NCBI RefSeq assembly: GCF_024282095.1
Contig: NZ_JAMWZS010000003.1
Location: 1-64,000 of the forward strand
Source: Nitrosomonas sp.
GTDB taxonomy: Bacteria > Pseudomonadota > Gammaproteobacteria > Burkholderiales > Nitrosomonadaceae
Length of the DNA: 64,000 nucleotides
Direction of reading: 5' to 3'
The notes below the pieces were generated by a model that did no database searches, was not told where the DNA came from, and was given only the letters and a program-made list of their open reading frames with translations. Made by a program: the position numbers and the translations under genes. Positions 38,830 to 48,718 of this stretch are shown here, one piece after another (within the stretch, counting starts at the first letter, position 1; every line of letters begins with the position of its first letter).

Positions 38830-39663
38830 ATGAAAGTTAAGAGGCCAACCAGGCCGGTAAAGAAGAAAATACCTGTTTCACAACCCAAACCGATAGTTCA
38901 AACACCCGAATCTCCCAGCGTATTAGCAACTGCTACCACGGTTAAGTTGCAAAAGTTCTTGGCACAGAAAGGATTGGGTTCGCGGCGGGAAATGGAAGCA
39001 TTGATTGCCACCGGAGAAGTCAGCGTGAACGGTAAAGTCGCCATCGTGGGCGATCGGGTTGGCGCGAGCGACGTCGTGCGTATCGGTAAGCGCGTGATCC
39101 GGCTAAATCCGCAAGAAAGCTTGCCCAAGGTTCTGCTGTATCATAAACCGGAAGGCGAAATCGTCAGCCGCCATGATCCGGAAGGCCGGCCTTCGGTGTT
39201 TGACAAACTGCCGCATTTGCGGTCTTCAAAATGGATTGCCATTGGACGGTTGGATTTTAATACCAGCGGTTTGCTCATTTTTACCACCGACGGCGCATTG
39301 GCGAACCGGTTGATGCATCCGCGTTTTGAAATGGAACGTGAATATGCGGTGAGGATATTGGGAAAACTGACTCCCGAACAGATGACGCAACTGACTACGG
39401 GTGTTGAGTTGGTTGATGGTCGGGCGGCTTTTTCTTACTTGGCCGAGCAAGGCGGCGAGGGGATCAACCACTGGTATCGCGTCATCCTGAAAGAAGGTAA
39501 GAATCGTGAAGTACGGCGCATGTTTGAAGCAATTGGATTGTCAGTCAGCCGCCTAATGCGCGTGCGCTTTGGCCCGATCAATCTGCCGCCACGCATTAAA
39601 CGCGGACAGTGGTTGGAATTGGATGAGAAAGAGACTCAGCGATTGTTGAGTTTGATTGCGTAA
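38830..39663 (+). CDS. rluB: 23S rRNA pseudouridine synthase, RluB type
   Basis: 277 residues: a basic N-terminal tail, an S4 RNA-binding domain (about residues 43-85, KLQKFLAQKGLGSRREME), then the catalytic domain with the aspartate in GRLDFNTSGLLIFTTDG. This is the RluB/E/F/RsuA family; the S4 domain and tail fit RluB, which modifies 23S rRNA. The ATG at 38830 is preferred over an in-frame TTG at 38773. The upstream IS ends at 38725, so the native promoter may be disturbed. Confidence 0.85.
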   Translation: MKVKRPTRPVKKKIPVSQPKPIVQTPESPSVLATATTVKLQKFLAQKGLGSRREMEALIATGEVSVNGKVAIVGDRVGASDVVRIGKRVIRLNPQESLPKVLLYHKPEGEIVSRHDPEGRPSVFDKLPHLRSSKWIAIGRLDFNTSGLLIFTTDGALANRLMHPRFEMEREYAVRILGKLTPEQMTQLTTGVELVDGRAAFSYLAEQGGEGINHWYRVILKEGKNREVRRMFEAIGLSVSRLMRVRFGPINLPPRIKRGQWLELDEKETQRLLSLIA

Positions 39664-39794
39664 TTTGTTTCTTTGTCGCTTTGAGTAGGCATAAAAACCA
39701 CCATGTGAGAGCGATATCATGAACATGAGAGAATTGATTAATGCGGTGAGGCGGTGGCTTTGTGAGCGCCTCATTAAATCAGGTGTTCTGTTTC

Positions 39795-39912
39795 TTAAGG
39801 AAACTCTGAATAATTCATGTTTGTCATTCCGAACAAAGTGAGGAATCTTTGTGAATCAATGTCATAGATTTCTCGCTGCGCTCGAAATGACAGTTATTCA
39901 GAGTTTCCTTAA
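39795..39912. repeat. 118-bp foldback/MITE-like element with perfect 19-bp ends
   Basis: TTAAGGAAACTCTGAATAA (39795-39813) and its exact complement (39894-39912) bound a core that also folds on itself: TGTCATTCCGA near 39821 pairs with the TCGAAATGACA near 39883. No gene is present. It looks like a non-autonomous miniature element or REP-like repeat. Confidence 0.75.
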
Positions 39913-39928
39913 CAGTCACTTAACTGGC

Positions 39929-40066
39929 GTTTAAAAACTATCTACGTTGCCGCTGCGGTGTTAAAAACAAGCTCAAAACGCTCATTTATTATGCAACAAC
40001 TGCGCCTTCTCGCCTGTTTTTTCCTGATATCGGCTGCCTCGAAAACGTTTTTCAACGGCCTGTTAA
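39929..40066. repeat. Foldback repeat (GTTGAAAA family), copy B
   Basis: The sequence CTGCGGTGTTAAAAACAAGC near 39953 matches CTGCGGTGCTAAAAAACAGG of the copy at 58345-58436, and both end TTTTCAAC followed by a GCCTGTTA. This copy ends two bases from the stop codon of the RTX gene on the minus strand, so it could act as a 3' transcript hairpin. Confidence 0.65.
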
Positions 40067-40067
40067 T

Positions 40068-41606
40068 TCAGATCACCACAAAATCCGCATTGGTCATACT
40101 TAATCCGCTGCTCACTACGGCAAACTGAACAGCAGTACCCGCTCCACTACCATCTGCATCGTAAAGCAATGCACCGGTTAAGTTGTTGTAAATAATGTAA
40201 TCGTCAGCATCCGTTGCTTGGGTACCGATCTTGAATCGACTGACTCCAAGAGTGCCCGTCGTCGTTAGTTTCTTAAATACAGCATTTTCGAGCCTGATCG
40301 TGTCATCGACTGTAACAAAGTCGGTGATTGTGTCAGTATTACCCGCCGTAGTGAATTTAAAGATATCTTTACCCATGCCGCCGGTTAATGCATCATCACC
40401 TAGTCCGCCGTCTAGTGTATCTGTGCCTGCGCCACCATCCAGCGTATCATTACCGGCATTACCGCTGAGCTGGTTAGCGGCAGTGTTGCCAATAATGGTG
40501 TTTACCAGATCATTACCGATACCATTGATAGCCGATGTGCCTGATAGAATAAGATTGTCTACATTGTTCGGTAATGTATAGGTTAAATTAATATTGACCG
40601 TATCCGTACCTTCATTAAGGTTCTCAGTAACGGTATCAGCAGTGCTATCCACGTAATATGTATCGTTACCAGTACCACCATATAGATAGTCCTGTCCTGT
40701 ACCGCCGTCTAAAATATCATTACCCTCTAAACCATACAGATAGTCATTGCCGCCCAGACCATTCATGGTGTCATCGGTAGCAAATCCGGTGATGCTGTCG
40801 GCAGCTGCGGTACCTTGCAGTACTTTTTGAGCAAGCGTGACGCTATTCCAGCTGGTACCGTCTGCAAACTCAACAGCGTTGAGCATATATTGGTTGCCGC
40901 TGATAAAGTGATTCTGGATGGTGATGATTTCGCCGGTGCCTTGTATGGTCAACCGCAGATCATTACCTGAGCGCGCTGCCAGAACACCGGTTGGATTAAT
41001 GCCGGCGGCAAAACGCAGCACATCATTGTGATTGGCGCTGGTGTCATAATTGCTGATGGTGGTATTGCCATCTCCGGCTGCGAATAGGTAGACGTCATTG
41101 CCAACATCGCCTATCAAGGTATCACCGGCGCCTAATCCACCGTCTAAAATATCATTGCCTGCGTTGCCATACAGGACATCCTGACCATCTCCACCCAACA
41201 GCATGTCATTGCCGTCGCTACCGTACAAATAATCATTACCACCCAAGCCATTCATGGTGTCATCGGTAGCAAACCCAGTGATATTGTCAGCGCTCGCAGT
41301 GCCAGTCAGTATCATCAAAGCCAATGCCGTGCTGTTCCAGTTGGTACCGTCTGCAAACTCAACGGCGTTGAGCATATATTGGTTGCCACTGATAAAGTGA
41401 TTCTGGATGGTGATGATTTCACCGGTGCCTTGTATGGTCAATCGCAGATCATTACCTGAGCGCGCTGCCAGAACACCGGTTGGATTAATGCCGGCGGCAA
41501 AACGCAGCACATCATTGTGATTGGCGCTGGTGTCATAATTGCTGATGGTGGTATTGCCATCTCCGGCTGCGAATAGGTAGACGTCATTGCCAACATCGCC
41601 TATCAA
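40068..41606 (-). CDS. RTX toxin, C-terminal part after a frameshift
   Basis: 512 codons continuing the 41621-47224 gene in another frame; a TA insertion near 41622 separates them. It holds two complete 163-residue units of RTX nonapeptides plus a calcium-binding-related domain, then further GGxGxD repeats and a C-terminal ~100-residue region ending SMTNADFVVI. That end is shared with the RTX proteins at 52812 and 56379 and is the probable type I secretion signal. Without the frameshift the whole protein would be about 2384 residues. Confidence 0.8.
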   Translation of the reverse strand: MIGDVGNDVYLFAAGDGNTTISNYDTSANHNDVLRFAAGINPTGVLAARSGNDLRLTIQGTGEIITIQNHFISGNQYMLNAVEFADGTNWNSTALALMILTGTASADNITGFATDDTMNGLGGNDYLYGSDGNDMLLGGDGQDVLYGNAGNDILDGGLGAGDTLIGDVGNDVYLFAAGDGNTTISNYDTSANHNDVLRFAAGINPTGVLAARSGNDLRLTIQGTGEIITIQNHFISGNQYMLNAVEFADGTSWNSVTLAQKVLQGTAAADSITGFATDDTMNGLGGNDYLYGLEGNDILDGGTGQDYLYGGTGNDTYYVDSTADTVTENLNEGTDTVNINLTYTLPNNVDNLILSGTSAINGIGNDLVNTIIGNTAANQLSGNAGNDTLDGGAGTDTLDGGLGDDALTGGMGKDIFKFTTAGNTDTITDFVTVDDTIRLENAVFKKLTTTGTLGVSRFKIGTQATDADDYIIYNNLTGALLYDADGSGAGTAVQFAVVSSGLSMTNADFVVI

Positions 41607-42700
41607 GGTATCACCGGCGCCTATAATCCACCGTCTAAAATATCATTGCCTGCGTTGCCATACAGGACATCCTGACCATCTCCACCCAGCAAGGTATCAT
41701 TACCGTCACCACCATACAAATAATCATTACCGCTCAGGCCATTCACAGTGTCATCGGCGGCAAACCCAGTGATATTGTCAGCGCTCGCAGTGCCAGTCAG
41801 TATCATCAAAGCCAATGCCGTGCTGTTCCAGTTGGTACCGTCTGCAAACTCAACGGCGTTGAGCATATATTGGTTGCCACTGATAAAGTGATTCTGGATG
41901 GTGATGATTTCACCGGTGCCTTGTATGGTCAATCGCAGATCATTACCTGAGCGCGCTGCCAGAACACCGGTTGGATTAATGCCGGCGGCAAAACGCAGCA
42001 CATCATTGTGATTGGCGCTGGTGTCATAATTGCTGATGGTGGTATTGCCATCTCCGGCTGCGAATAAATAGACGTCATTGCCCGCATCACCCATCAAGGT
42101 ATCGCCGGCGCCTAATCCGCCATCCAATACGTCATTGCCTGCGTTGCCATACAGGACGTCCTGACCATCTCCACCCAACAGCGTGTCATTGCCGTCGCCA
42201 CCATACAAATAATCATTACCACCCAAGCCATTCACAGTGTCATCGGTGGCAAACCCAGTGATATTGTCAGCGCCCGCAGTGCCAGTCAGTACCATCAAAG
42301 CCAGGTCTGCACTAGTCCAGCTAGTGCCGTCTGCAAACTCAACGGCGTTGAGCATATATTGGTTGCCACTGATAAAGTGATTCTGGATGGTGATGATTTC
42401 GCCGGTGCCTTGTATGGTCAACCGCAGATCATTACCTGAGCGCGCTGCCAGAACACCGGTTGGATTAATGCCGGCGGCAAAACGCAGCACATCATTGTGA
42501 TTGGCGCTGGTGTCATAATTGCTGATGGTGGTATTGCCATCTCCGGCTGCGAATAAATAGACGTCATTGCCCGCATCACCCATCAAGGTATCGCCGGCGC
42601 CTAATCCGCCATCCAATACGTCATTGCCTGCGTTGCCATACAGGACGTCCTGACCATCTCCACCCAGCAAGGTATCATTACCGTCACCACCAAAAAGTGT
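40700..42700. repeat. Four near-identical 489-bp tandem repeats inside the RTX gene
   Basis: The marker CTGCAAACTC recurs at 40862, 41351, 41842 and 42331, a spacing of 489, 491 and 489 bases. The 491 spacing contains the 2-bp frameshift insertion. Each unit is 163 codons. The near identity suggests recent unequal recombination or gene conversion and is also a risk for read misassembly. Confidence 0.85.
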
Positions 42701-45700
42701 GTCACTATCATTTCCACCATCCAGAGTATCGTTCCCACCCGTACCTTGTAAGTAGTCGTTCCCCAAGCCACCCAACAAAGTGTCATTACCTTCACTGCCA
42801 TTTAAAGTGTCATTTCCGTCCAGACCACTCATCGTATCGTCTGATGCGAAACCATACAGCGTGTCATTGCCTGCGGTGCCGGTGAGTATCATGGTTTTAA
42901 GCGTCGTTGCGTTCCAGCTGGTGCCATCGCTGAATTCGATGGCGTCAAGCACATACGGAGTCGTAGCATCTTGATAAAAATAGCTGATTACTGTGATCTT
43001 TTCACCGGTATTTTTTAGCGTGAGAAATAGATTGCCGGTATCGCGGGTAACTGCGATGTCCGCAGGATTGATTCCCGCCATAAACCGTAATACATCAGGA
43101 GATGCACTGCTGGTTTCATTGTTATTGATGCTGGTATTCCCATCTCCGGCCGCAAAAAGATAAGTATCGCTGCCATCATCGCCCGCTAGGTAGTTTACTC
43201 CAGCACCTCCACGTAACGTATCATCACCGGCGCCGCCAAAGAGCATGTCATTACCGTCTCCACCATCCAATGTATCGTTTCCACCTGTGCCATATAAGGA
43301 ATCATTGCCGGCGCCACCCAGTAAGGTATCGTTACCTTCTCCACCATTTAACGCATCATCGCCACCCAATCCGCTCATCGTGTCGTCTGATGCGAAACCA
43401 TACAGGGTGTCATTGCCTGCAGTTCCAGTGAGTATCATAGTTTTAAGCGTCGTTGCATTCCAGCTGGTGCCATCGCTGAATTCAATGGTGTCAAGCACAT
43501 ACGGAGTCGTAGCGTCTTGATAAAAATAGCTGACTACTGTGATCTTTTCACCGGTATTTTTTAGCGTGAGAAATAAATTGCTGGTATCGCGGGTAACTGT
43601 GATATCCGCAGGATTGATTCCTGCCATAAACCGTAATACATCAGGAGATGCACCGCTGGTCTCATTGTTATTGATGCTGGTATTCCCATCACCGGCCGCA
43701 AAAAGGTAAGTATCGCTGCCATCATCGCCCGCTAGGTAGTTTACTCCAGCACCTCCGCGCAACGTATCATCACCGATACCGCCAAAGAGCGTGTCGTTGC
43801 CATTACCACCTTCCAATGTATCATTTCCACCAGTACCATTTAACGTGTCGTTACCATCATTGCCGCTTAGCGTATCGTTTCCGCCAGCACCGGATAGGGT
43901 ATCATCACCGCTTAAGCCGTCAATATTGTCATCCGATTCAAAACCAGTAAGAATGTCGTTACCTGCTGTGGCTTGTATGACCATTTGTTTGATTATTGCA
44001 TCATTCCAAAGGGTGCCATCGCTAAATTCAATACTATCCAATGCATAAATACTGCCGCCACTTTCATAAAAATAATTGCCAACGTTGATTATTTTGCCGG
44101 TACTTTTTATCGTCAAAAGCAGATTGTTGGAATCGCGCCGTGCGGCTACATCAACAGGGTTTATACCTGCCATAAAGCTTAGTACATCGTGGCTACTTGG
44201 GAGGGTGTCGCTATTATTGATGGAAATATTTCCATCGTTAACAGCATACATATAAGTGTCGCTACCATTATCGCCTCTCAGATGGTCATTTTCGCCTCCG
44301 CCTCCACGCAGCACATCGTCGCCATCACCCCCCATCAACAATTCCCGACCTTTTCCGCCATAAAGGAAATCATTTCCGCTACTACCGTACAACGTATCAT
44401 TACCCGCGCCACCATTGAGAATATCGTTGCCGGTGTAGCCATTTAATGTAGTATTTCCAGATACACTAAAAACAATCTCATCGGCCGTGCCTCGCTCAAT
44501 AACGCTGACACCGAGATCTCGAAGAATCTCAGCAGCTTGTGTGCCGGCAACGCCTTCATCTATCCAGTTTCGCAATGTATTTAGGCCGGTCCAACCGTTT
44601 TCTTGCAATAAATGTCCGACGTATTTGTTTAATTCGATTAAGTCAGCCACGGCAGCTGCAGGATCGGTAACCTTCAGATCATCCAATAATGAATTCAATA
44701 CAGAGAAATTCATGAAAACTTGCGATGCTGCGTCTGCATCCAGTGTTATTTCATTCAGATAATGTGCAAGGCGTGTTTGTAAAACCAGACTACCATAGAC
44801 GGATTCTTTGAGCGTTTCATGGCTCTGCTGCATAAATTCAATTTGCTGGGTTGATAGCGAGACGAATACCCTTTTTGAATTGGCAACATTCGGCACGGGA
44901 ACCACCATATTCTGAAAACCATTGCCCAGCGTTACCCGGTCTGTACCGACTGCTACCAACGGTGAACCGTTAAAGCGCTCAAGCACACTGATCAGCCCGG
45001 TTATTTCCTGCTGTTGCTGTTGCAACATTTCATATGACGCGCGTTTCTCAGGGGTTAAGGCATTCAGGATACTCATGTCTGAAGTATTCCAGTACCCCAT
45101 ATGCTGGTCATAATTCGACCATGATTCATTGGGTGATAGGTATAGTAAAAAATATCCTTTCCCAGTTGCTTGCTCAACACTGGTTTTCATCGTCGAAGTT
45201 TGTGCCCAGGCAGTTAGCAGGTCATCCAATTGTGCTTTCTGGTCTGCATAAGTGGTTTGATTAACAAAGTTTGTCAAAGCACTGGCTACCGCAGGCGATA
45301 AACTTGCGGCCTCGCGTAGGTCACGTACAAACCCGGAACCTTGGGTATCGGGCAGACTAAGTGCCTGTTCCGTAAGCGGTAGGGTGTCGGTAAATTCGCG
45401 GAAGAATGGATTATTGGCCAGATCGAGATTGCCGGTTTGCCCTGTACCGTCGACTGTCAAATGTGCCGCTGCTGCGGTCTGTACGTTGCCATTGCCGAGA
45501 TTGACGTTCTGGTTGGTGGCATTCAGTTTAATACTGATTATTCCCAACTGCGGTAATGAAAACAACTCGTTGGAGGTAGACACACCATTCTGATTTAAAT
45601 CGCGCCACACTCGCACATGCGCAAATTCGCTATCATTTTGATCAAACAGCCGATCTGCATTGGAGTCCAGATCCGATAATGCATCAAAACCATTGCTTGC

Positions 45701-47224
45701 GCGGCTGCCATCGGATTTGATGGTATCAACACCAAACAACTCACGACCTGAGTCGATTGTGCCATTGTTATTACGATCCAGCACTAAAAAACCGTCATCG
45801 CTTTTGACCCAGCCCGTACCCGTTTTAATGCCGTCGCTGTCGTGATCAAACAGAATGACCGGGTTGTTGATGCCGATGGTTTCGATACCGTCATTATCCA
45901 AATCCAGCACTAACGGATCTGTGCGTGGCGGTGTCCAATTTTTGAATTGCAGGAAGAAATTGTTAACAGTGTTCGATATCTCAGCAAGTTCGCCGATATT
46001 TTGCAGCAACAAATCACCAAGGCGATTGATTGCCCAGGCATAATCATCCCTCAGATCCTGCAAAAAAAGCGCCATATCGAAACTTGAAATGTTCATATAC
46101 AAATCTTCGAAAAGCTTCTCCTCGGTCAATCCACCGAAATAACCGCCTGCAAGCCCGGCTGCCCCGGTGATTAACATACCGGTTCCTATGCCGACATTCA
46201 GGCCGGGCACAAGCAAAAGCCCAGCCGTAAGCGCAGCGCCATACCCCACCGCAATGCCGCCCGCCAAACTACCGGCGTGGACTGCCAAAATGGCGCCGGC
46301 CTCAGTTGATTTGCCACTGTTATACGCTTGTTGTGCTTGCGCGATAGCGAGCGCTGTTCCCAGAATGTCTCCGATCCATCCCGCTTTATTCAGTAAACCT
46401 TCGTACTTAACATACTGCGTCATATCGTTATAACTGAAACGCATGCTTTCCAATGATGCCAGGCGAGTTATCTCAGTTCCTGCCGGAATATCCTTGGCGG
46501 GCAGCCCCAACGTTTTCCCCAAATAACTATTGGTGTCAACATATAATTTGCCTGCCGCATCCTTGCCGATGCGCATATCGGCCAAATCCGCTTTGGATGT
46601 CGAACCAATCAATTTGATGAGTTCGGCTTTTGCCATGCTTTCGCCACTTAGCAGCTTGTCCGCACGGTACCGATCTTGCCAGTCTTTAAGATCGACGCCA
46701 TTAACTTTCTGTCCGGATAGCAACGCTTTGCTCAATAGCGCTGGAATCTCGGTCTCTGCAGCCACGCTACCGATAGGGGCAGAAGGCATAATCAAACGAA
46801 AATCCCCGGTATGACCATCTACCAATCGCGCTGACGCAGTGTCCCAGAAGCTGGTGTTGTTGATGCGTGCATCATTTACATCAGTGCCTGCATATAGAGC
46901 TTTAAAATTCAATCCTTCACGGTTGGCGGCAGCTCGAAGTTCAGCCCTAAAATTATCAGAATTAAGAAATTTACCTACTTGTGTATCTGCAATCGTTTTA
47001 ACAGCAGAATCATTGGACAGTGATTCTGCAATATCTTTTGCTTTAAATTCTTTTTCGCCGTTTGAGTTAGTGTCTTTTCCTACACCTCCACTCCATAGTA
47101 GCAAGGTTGAATTCCCTGTATTGACATCAACAGAATCTGCTAGTGCTCTAAGCTCATTGATCGACATCGGATTGCCTGCAGTACTCCGGGCAGCTATTTC
47201 ATTGAGTGCTGATTGTGTGTCCAT
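41621..47224 (-). CDS. Giant RTX exotoxin with CD38-like N-terminal domain (5' part)
   Basis: 1867 codons up to a frameshift stop. Residues about 40-180 resemble CD38-type ADP-ribosyl cyclase/NADase: LLLWSG (W44), [17 protein letters not shown] (W127, S131) and TEIPALL (E159) align with the CD38 W125, W189, S193 and E226 segments. A glycine-zipper hydrophobic stretch lies at about 310-365, then an FrpC-like [20 protein letters not shown] calcium region near 440-500, then RTX repeats with HCBP-related domains from about 915. No Sec signal, consistent with type I export. A putative immunity gene lies 12 bases upstream. Confidence 0.8.
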   Translation of the reverse strand: MDTQSALNEIAARSTAGNPMSINELRALADSVDVNTGNSTLLLWSGGVGKDTNSNGEKEFKAKDIAESLSNDSAVKTIADTQVGKFLNSDNFRAELRAAANREGLNFKALYAGTDVNDARINNTSFWDTASARLVDGHTGDFRLIMPSAPIGSVAAETEIPALLSKALLSGQKVNGVDLKDWQDRYRADKLLSGESMAKAELIKLIGSTSKADLADMRIGKDAAGKLYVDTNSYLGKTLGLPAKDIPAGTEITRLASLESMRFSYNDMTQYVKYEGLLNKAGWIGDILGTALAIAQAQQAYNSGKSTEAGAILAVHAGSLAGGIAVGYGAALTAGLLLVPGLNVGIGTGMLITGAAGLAGGYFGGLTEEKLFEDLYMNISSFDMALFLQDLRDDYAWAINRLGDLLLQNIGELAEISNTVNNFFLQFKNWTPPRTDPLVLDLDNDGIETIGINNPVILFDHDSDGIKTGTGWVKSDDGFLVLDRNNNGTIDSGRELFGVDTIKSDGSRASNGFDALSDLDSNADRLFDQNDSEFAHVRVWRDLNQNGVSTSNELFSLPQLGIISIKLNATNQNVNLGNGNVQTAAAAHLTVDGTGQTGNLDLANNPFFREFTDTLPLTEQALSLPDTQGSGFVRDLREAASLSPAVASALTNFVNQTTYADQKAQLDDLLTAWAQTSTMKTSVEQATGKGYFLLYLSPNESWSNYDQHMGYWNTSDMSILNALTPEKRASYEMLQQQQQEITGLISVLERFNGSPLVAVGTDRVTLGNGFQNMVVPVPNVANSKRVFVSLSTQQIEFMQQSHETLKESVYGSLVLQTRLAHYLNEITLDADAASQVFMNFSVLNSLLDDLKVTDPAAAVADLIELNKYVGHLLQENGWTGLNTLRNWIDEGVAGTQAAEILRDLGVSVIERGTADEIVFSVSGNTTLNGYTGNDILNGGAGNDTLYGSSGNDFLYGGKGRELLMGGDGDDVLRGGGGENDHLRGDNGSDTYMYAVNDGNISINNSDTLPSSHDVLSFMAGINPVDVAARRDSNNLLLTIKSTGKIINVGNYFYESGGSIYALDSIEFSDGTLWNDAIIKQMVIQATAGNDILTGFESDDNIDGLSGDDTLSGAGGNDTLSGNDGNDTLNGTGGNDTLEGGNGNDTLFGGIGDDTLRGGAGVNYLAGDDGSDTYLFAAGDGNTSINNNETSGASPDVLRFMAGINPADITVTRDTSNLFLTLKNTGEKITVVSYFYQDATTPYVLDTIEFSDGTSWNATTLKTMILTGTAGNDTLYGFASDDTMSGLGGDDALNGGEGNDTLLGGAGNDSLYGTGGNDTLDGGDGNDMLFGGAGDDTLRGGAGVNYLAGDDGSDTYLFAAGDGNTSINNNETSSASPDVLRFMAGINPADIAVTRDTGNLFLTLKNTGEKITVISYFYQDATTPYVLDAIEFSDGTSWNATTLKTMILTGTAGNDTLYGFASDDTMSGLDGNDTLNGSEGNDTLLGGLGNDYLQGTGGNDTLDGGNDSDTLFGGDGNDTLLGGDGQDVLYGNAGNDVLDGGLGAGDTLMGDAGNDVYLFAAGDGNTTISNYDTSANHNDVLRFAAGINPTGVLAARSGNDLRLTIQGTGEIITIQNHFISGNQYMLNAVEFADGTSWTSADLALMVLTGTAGADNITGFATDDTVNGLGGNDYLYGGDGNDTLLGGDGQDVLYGNAGNDVLDGGLGAGDTLMGDAGNDVYLFAAGDGNTTISNYDTSANHNDVLRFAAGINPTGVLAARSGNDLRLTIQGTGEIITIQNHFISGNQYMLNAVEFADGTNWNSTALALMILTGTASADNITGFAADDTVNGLSGNDYLYGGDGNDTLLGGDGQDVLYGNAGNDILDGGL

Positions 47225-47236
47225 TTTTTACAAGTC

Positions 47237-47584
47237 CTATATATTAGGAGAGAAAGTAACAATCAAATTTTTGACAAATTCGCGAGAGGAAGCAAAACCA
47301 TAAGCATCCAGGGCTTCTGTGATCAATTCATGCAATCTTGATTTGTCTTGCTTAATATGTGGTGGCGCATAAATTTCTAAAACTTGCCACTCAATTTCAT
47401 CTCCATCTTTTAACTGTTTCATTTTCTGATAAGCTGAAAAATTGACGCTCTCACCTTCAAAAATAAGATTAAATTTAAAATAAGAATCTGAGCCCGGTCC
47501 GCCTACCTTTTTTAAAACAATATTCCGCTCTCGATCAATAGTTTGCCACTCATGGTTTTCCAATCTTTCATTCACAAATCCCAT
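47237..47584 (-). CDS. Putative immunity protein, copy 1 (next to full toxin)
   Basis: 115 residues starting MGFVNERLENHEWQTIDRER, no signal peptide or membrane segment, so cytoplasmic. Two more paralogs follow upstream. The segment IEWQVLEIYAPPHIKQDK near residues 63-80 is the best conserved part of the family. It ends 12 bases before the toxin ATG, with GGAGCG before its own start. Immunity is inferred from arrangement; no family name recognised. Confidence 0.7.
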   Translation of the reverse strand: MGFVNERLENHEWQTIDRERNIVLKKVGGPGSDSYFKFNLIFEGESVNFSAYQKMKQLKDGDEIEWQVLEIYAPPHIKQDKSRLHELITEALDAYGFASSREFVKNLIVTFSPNI

Positions 47585-47641
47585 TGCAAGCGCTCCTATA
47601 AGTCATTGTTTAAAAATAAAACTTGTTTCTGTGCCTCTACT

Positions 47642-47695
47642 CTAGCAACAAGATCGAATTTCTAGTGCTAGATTTAGTGCATCGGATGCATTCAT
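47642..47695 (-). pseudogene. Toxin-start stub 1 (internally deleted)
   Basis: A 17-codon frame reading MNASDALNLALEIRSCC. The first eight codons match the toxin start (MDTQSALN) and the stub at 48350, and the following bases match the stub sequence encoding STGNSIL in another frame, so about 87 bases were deleted internally. It starts 12 bases after immunity copy 2, the same spacing as the true toxin after copy 1. Confidence 0.7.
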
Positions 47696-47707
47696 TCCTT
47701 AAAACTC

Positions 47708-48061
47708 CTATGCAGTGGGGGAAAAAGTAACTGTCAAATTTTTGACATTTCTTCGTGAAGCTGCAAAACCAAATGCATCGAGAGCTTCTGCAATCAGACT
47801 GTGTAATCTTAATTTGTCTTGTTTAATATGCGATGGCGCATAAATTGCTAAAACTTGCCACTCGATGTCGTAGCCCTTTTCTTTTTCTAAATTAATCATT
47901 TTATAATTAGCTGAAAAATTGACGCTTTCTCCTGCGATATTTAAATTAAAATCAAAAGGTTCTTGCGGCGTTCCACCTCCTGTACGCTTGAGAACAATAT
48001 TTCTTTTCCGATCAATAGTTTGCCACTCATGGTTTTCTAATCGCTCATTCACAAACCCCAT
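47708..48061 (-). CDS. Putative immunity protein, copy 2
   Basis: 117 residues, clearly paralogous to the gene at 47237 from the first residue (MGFVNERLENHEWQTIDRKR) to the end (KNLTVTFSPTA). Differences cluster around residues 25-60, which would be compatible with changed toxin specificity. Its leader and GGAGCACTTGCA ribosome region are almost the same as in the other copies. The toxin behind it is reduced to a stub. Confidence 0.7.
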   Translation of the reverse strand: MGFVNERLENHEWQTIDRKRNIVLKRTGGGTPQEPFDFNLNIAGESVNFSANYKMINLEKEKGYDIEWQVLAIYAPSHIKQDKLRLHSLIAEALDAFGFAASRRNVKNLTVTFSPTA

Positions 48062-48121
48062 TGCAAGTGCTCCTATCAGTAATTGTTTGCAAATAAAACT
48101 TGTTTCTGTGCCTCTACTCTA

Positions 48122-48221
48122 GGGAAGCGCTGGTTTATTCGATTTTCAAGAATTTTTAACGCTCAAGTCATTGATTATAATGATGGCATAGTCTAAGAAA
48201 GCGAATTAATCAGCACTTCCC
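48122..48221. mobile_element. 100-bp MITE in the immunity array
   Basis: Ends GGGAAGCGCTGGTTTATTCG and the complement of GGGAAGTGCTGATTAATTCG form imperfect 20-bp inverted repeats. TA lies on both sides (48120-48121, 48222-48223). The paralogous spacer at about 47640 has the same flanks (CTACTC-TA-G, AACAAGATCG) without the insert, which gives an empty-site control. No coding capacity, so it needs a transposase in trans. Confidence 0.85.
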
Positions 48222-48350
48222 TAGAAACAAGATCGAATTTCCAGTGCTAGCATCGACAGAGTTCGCTAGTACCCGCAGTTCGCTGACTGACATCGGGTTG
48301 CCCATAGTATTTCGGGTAGTAATTTCATTCAGTGCATCGGATGCATTCAT
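48210..48350 (-). pseudogene. Toxin-start stub 2 (46 codons)
   Basis: Reads MNASDALNEITTRNTMGNPM, then SVSELRVLANSVDASTGNSI, matching the first 40 residues of the giant toxin ([20 protein letters not shown], then [20 protein letters not shown]). It ends just where the toxin would enter LLLWSG, with a stop codon supplied by the MITE. It begins 11 bases after immunity copy 3. Confidence 0.8.
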
Positions 48351-48361
48351 TATTTAGGCTT

Positions 48362-48718
48362 CTATACACTAGGGGGAAAAGTAACGGTTAAACTTTTGAC
48401 ATTTTCTCGTGAAGACGCAAAACCATATGCATCCAGGGCTTCTGCGATCAATCCATGCAGTTTTGATTTGTCTTGTTTCACATGAGGTGGCGCATAAATT
48501 TCTAAAACTTGCCACTCAATGTCGTAACCTTTTTCGCGTCCTAATGAAATTACTTTTCTATGAGATGAGAAATTGATACTTTCTCCTGCAAAGGCTAAAT
48601 TGAATTTATGAGGGTGATTTTCTGGCCCTGGTCCACTTACCTTCTTTAAAACTATACCTCGTTCTCGATCTATAGTCTGACAGTCATAATTTTCCATTCT
48701 CTCATTCACAAACCCCAT
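48362..48718 (-). CDS. Putative immunity protein, copy 3
   Basis: 118 residues (MGFVNERMENYDCQTIDRER to SLTVTFPPSV), the third and most diverged paralog. The start MGFVNER at 48718 is preferred over an in-frame upstream ATG at 48769 because it matches the paralogs and has the same GGAGCACTTGCA region. It is the first gene of the array. Confidence 0.7.
   Translation of the reverse strand: MGFVNERMENYDCQTIDRERGIVLKKVSGPGPENHPHKFNLAFAGESINFSSHRKVISLGREKGYDIEWQVLEIYAPPHVKQDKSKLHGLIAEALDAYGFASSRENVKSLTVTFPPSV

Noticed and set aside
40700..44000. Regular direct repeats that could suggest a CRISPR array
   Set aside because: The periods are 489 and 546 bases, the repeats are coding and encode RTX nonapeptides; there are no short repeat/spacer units.
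42601..44446. Several long plus-strand frames opposite the RTX gene
   Set aside because: They are antisense shadows created by the repeated GGN-GAT codon pattern of RTX repeats.
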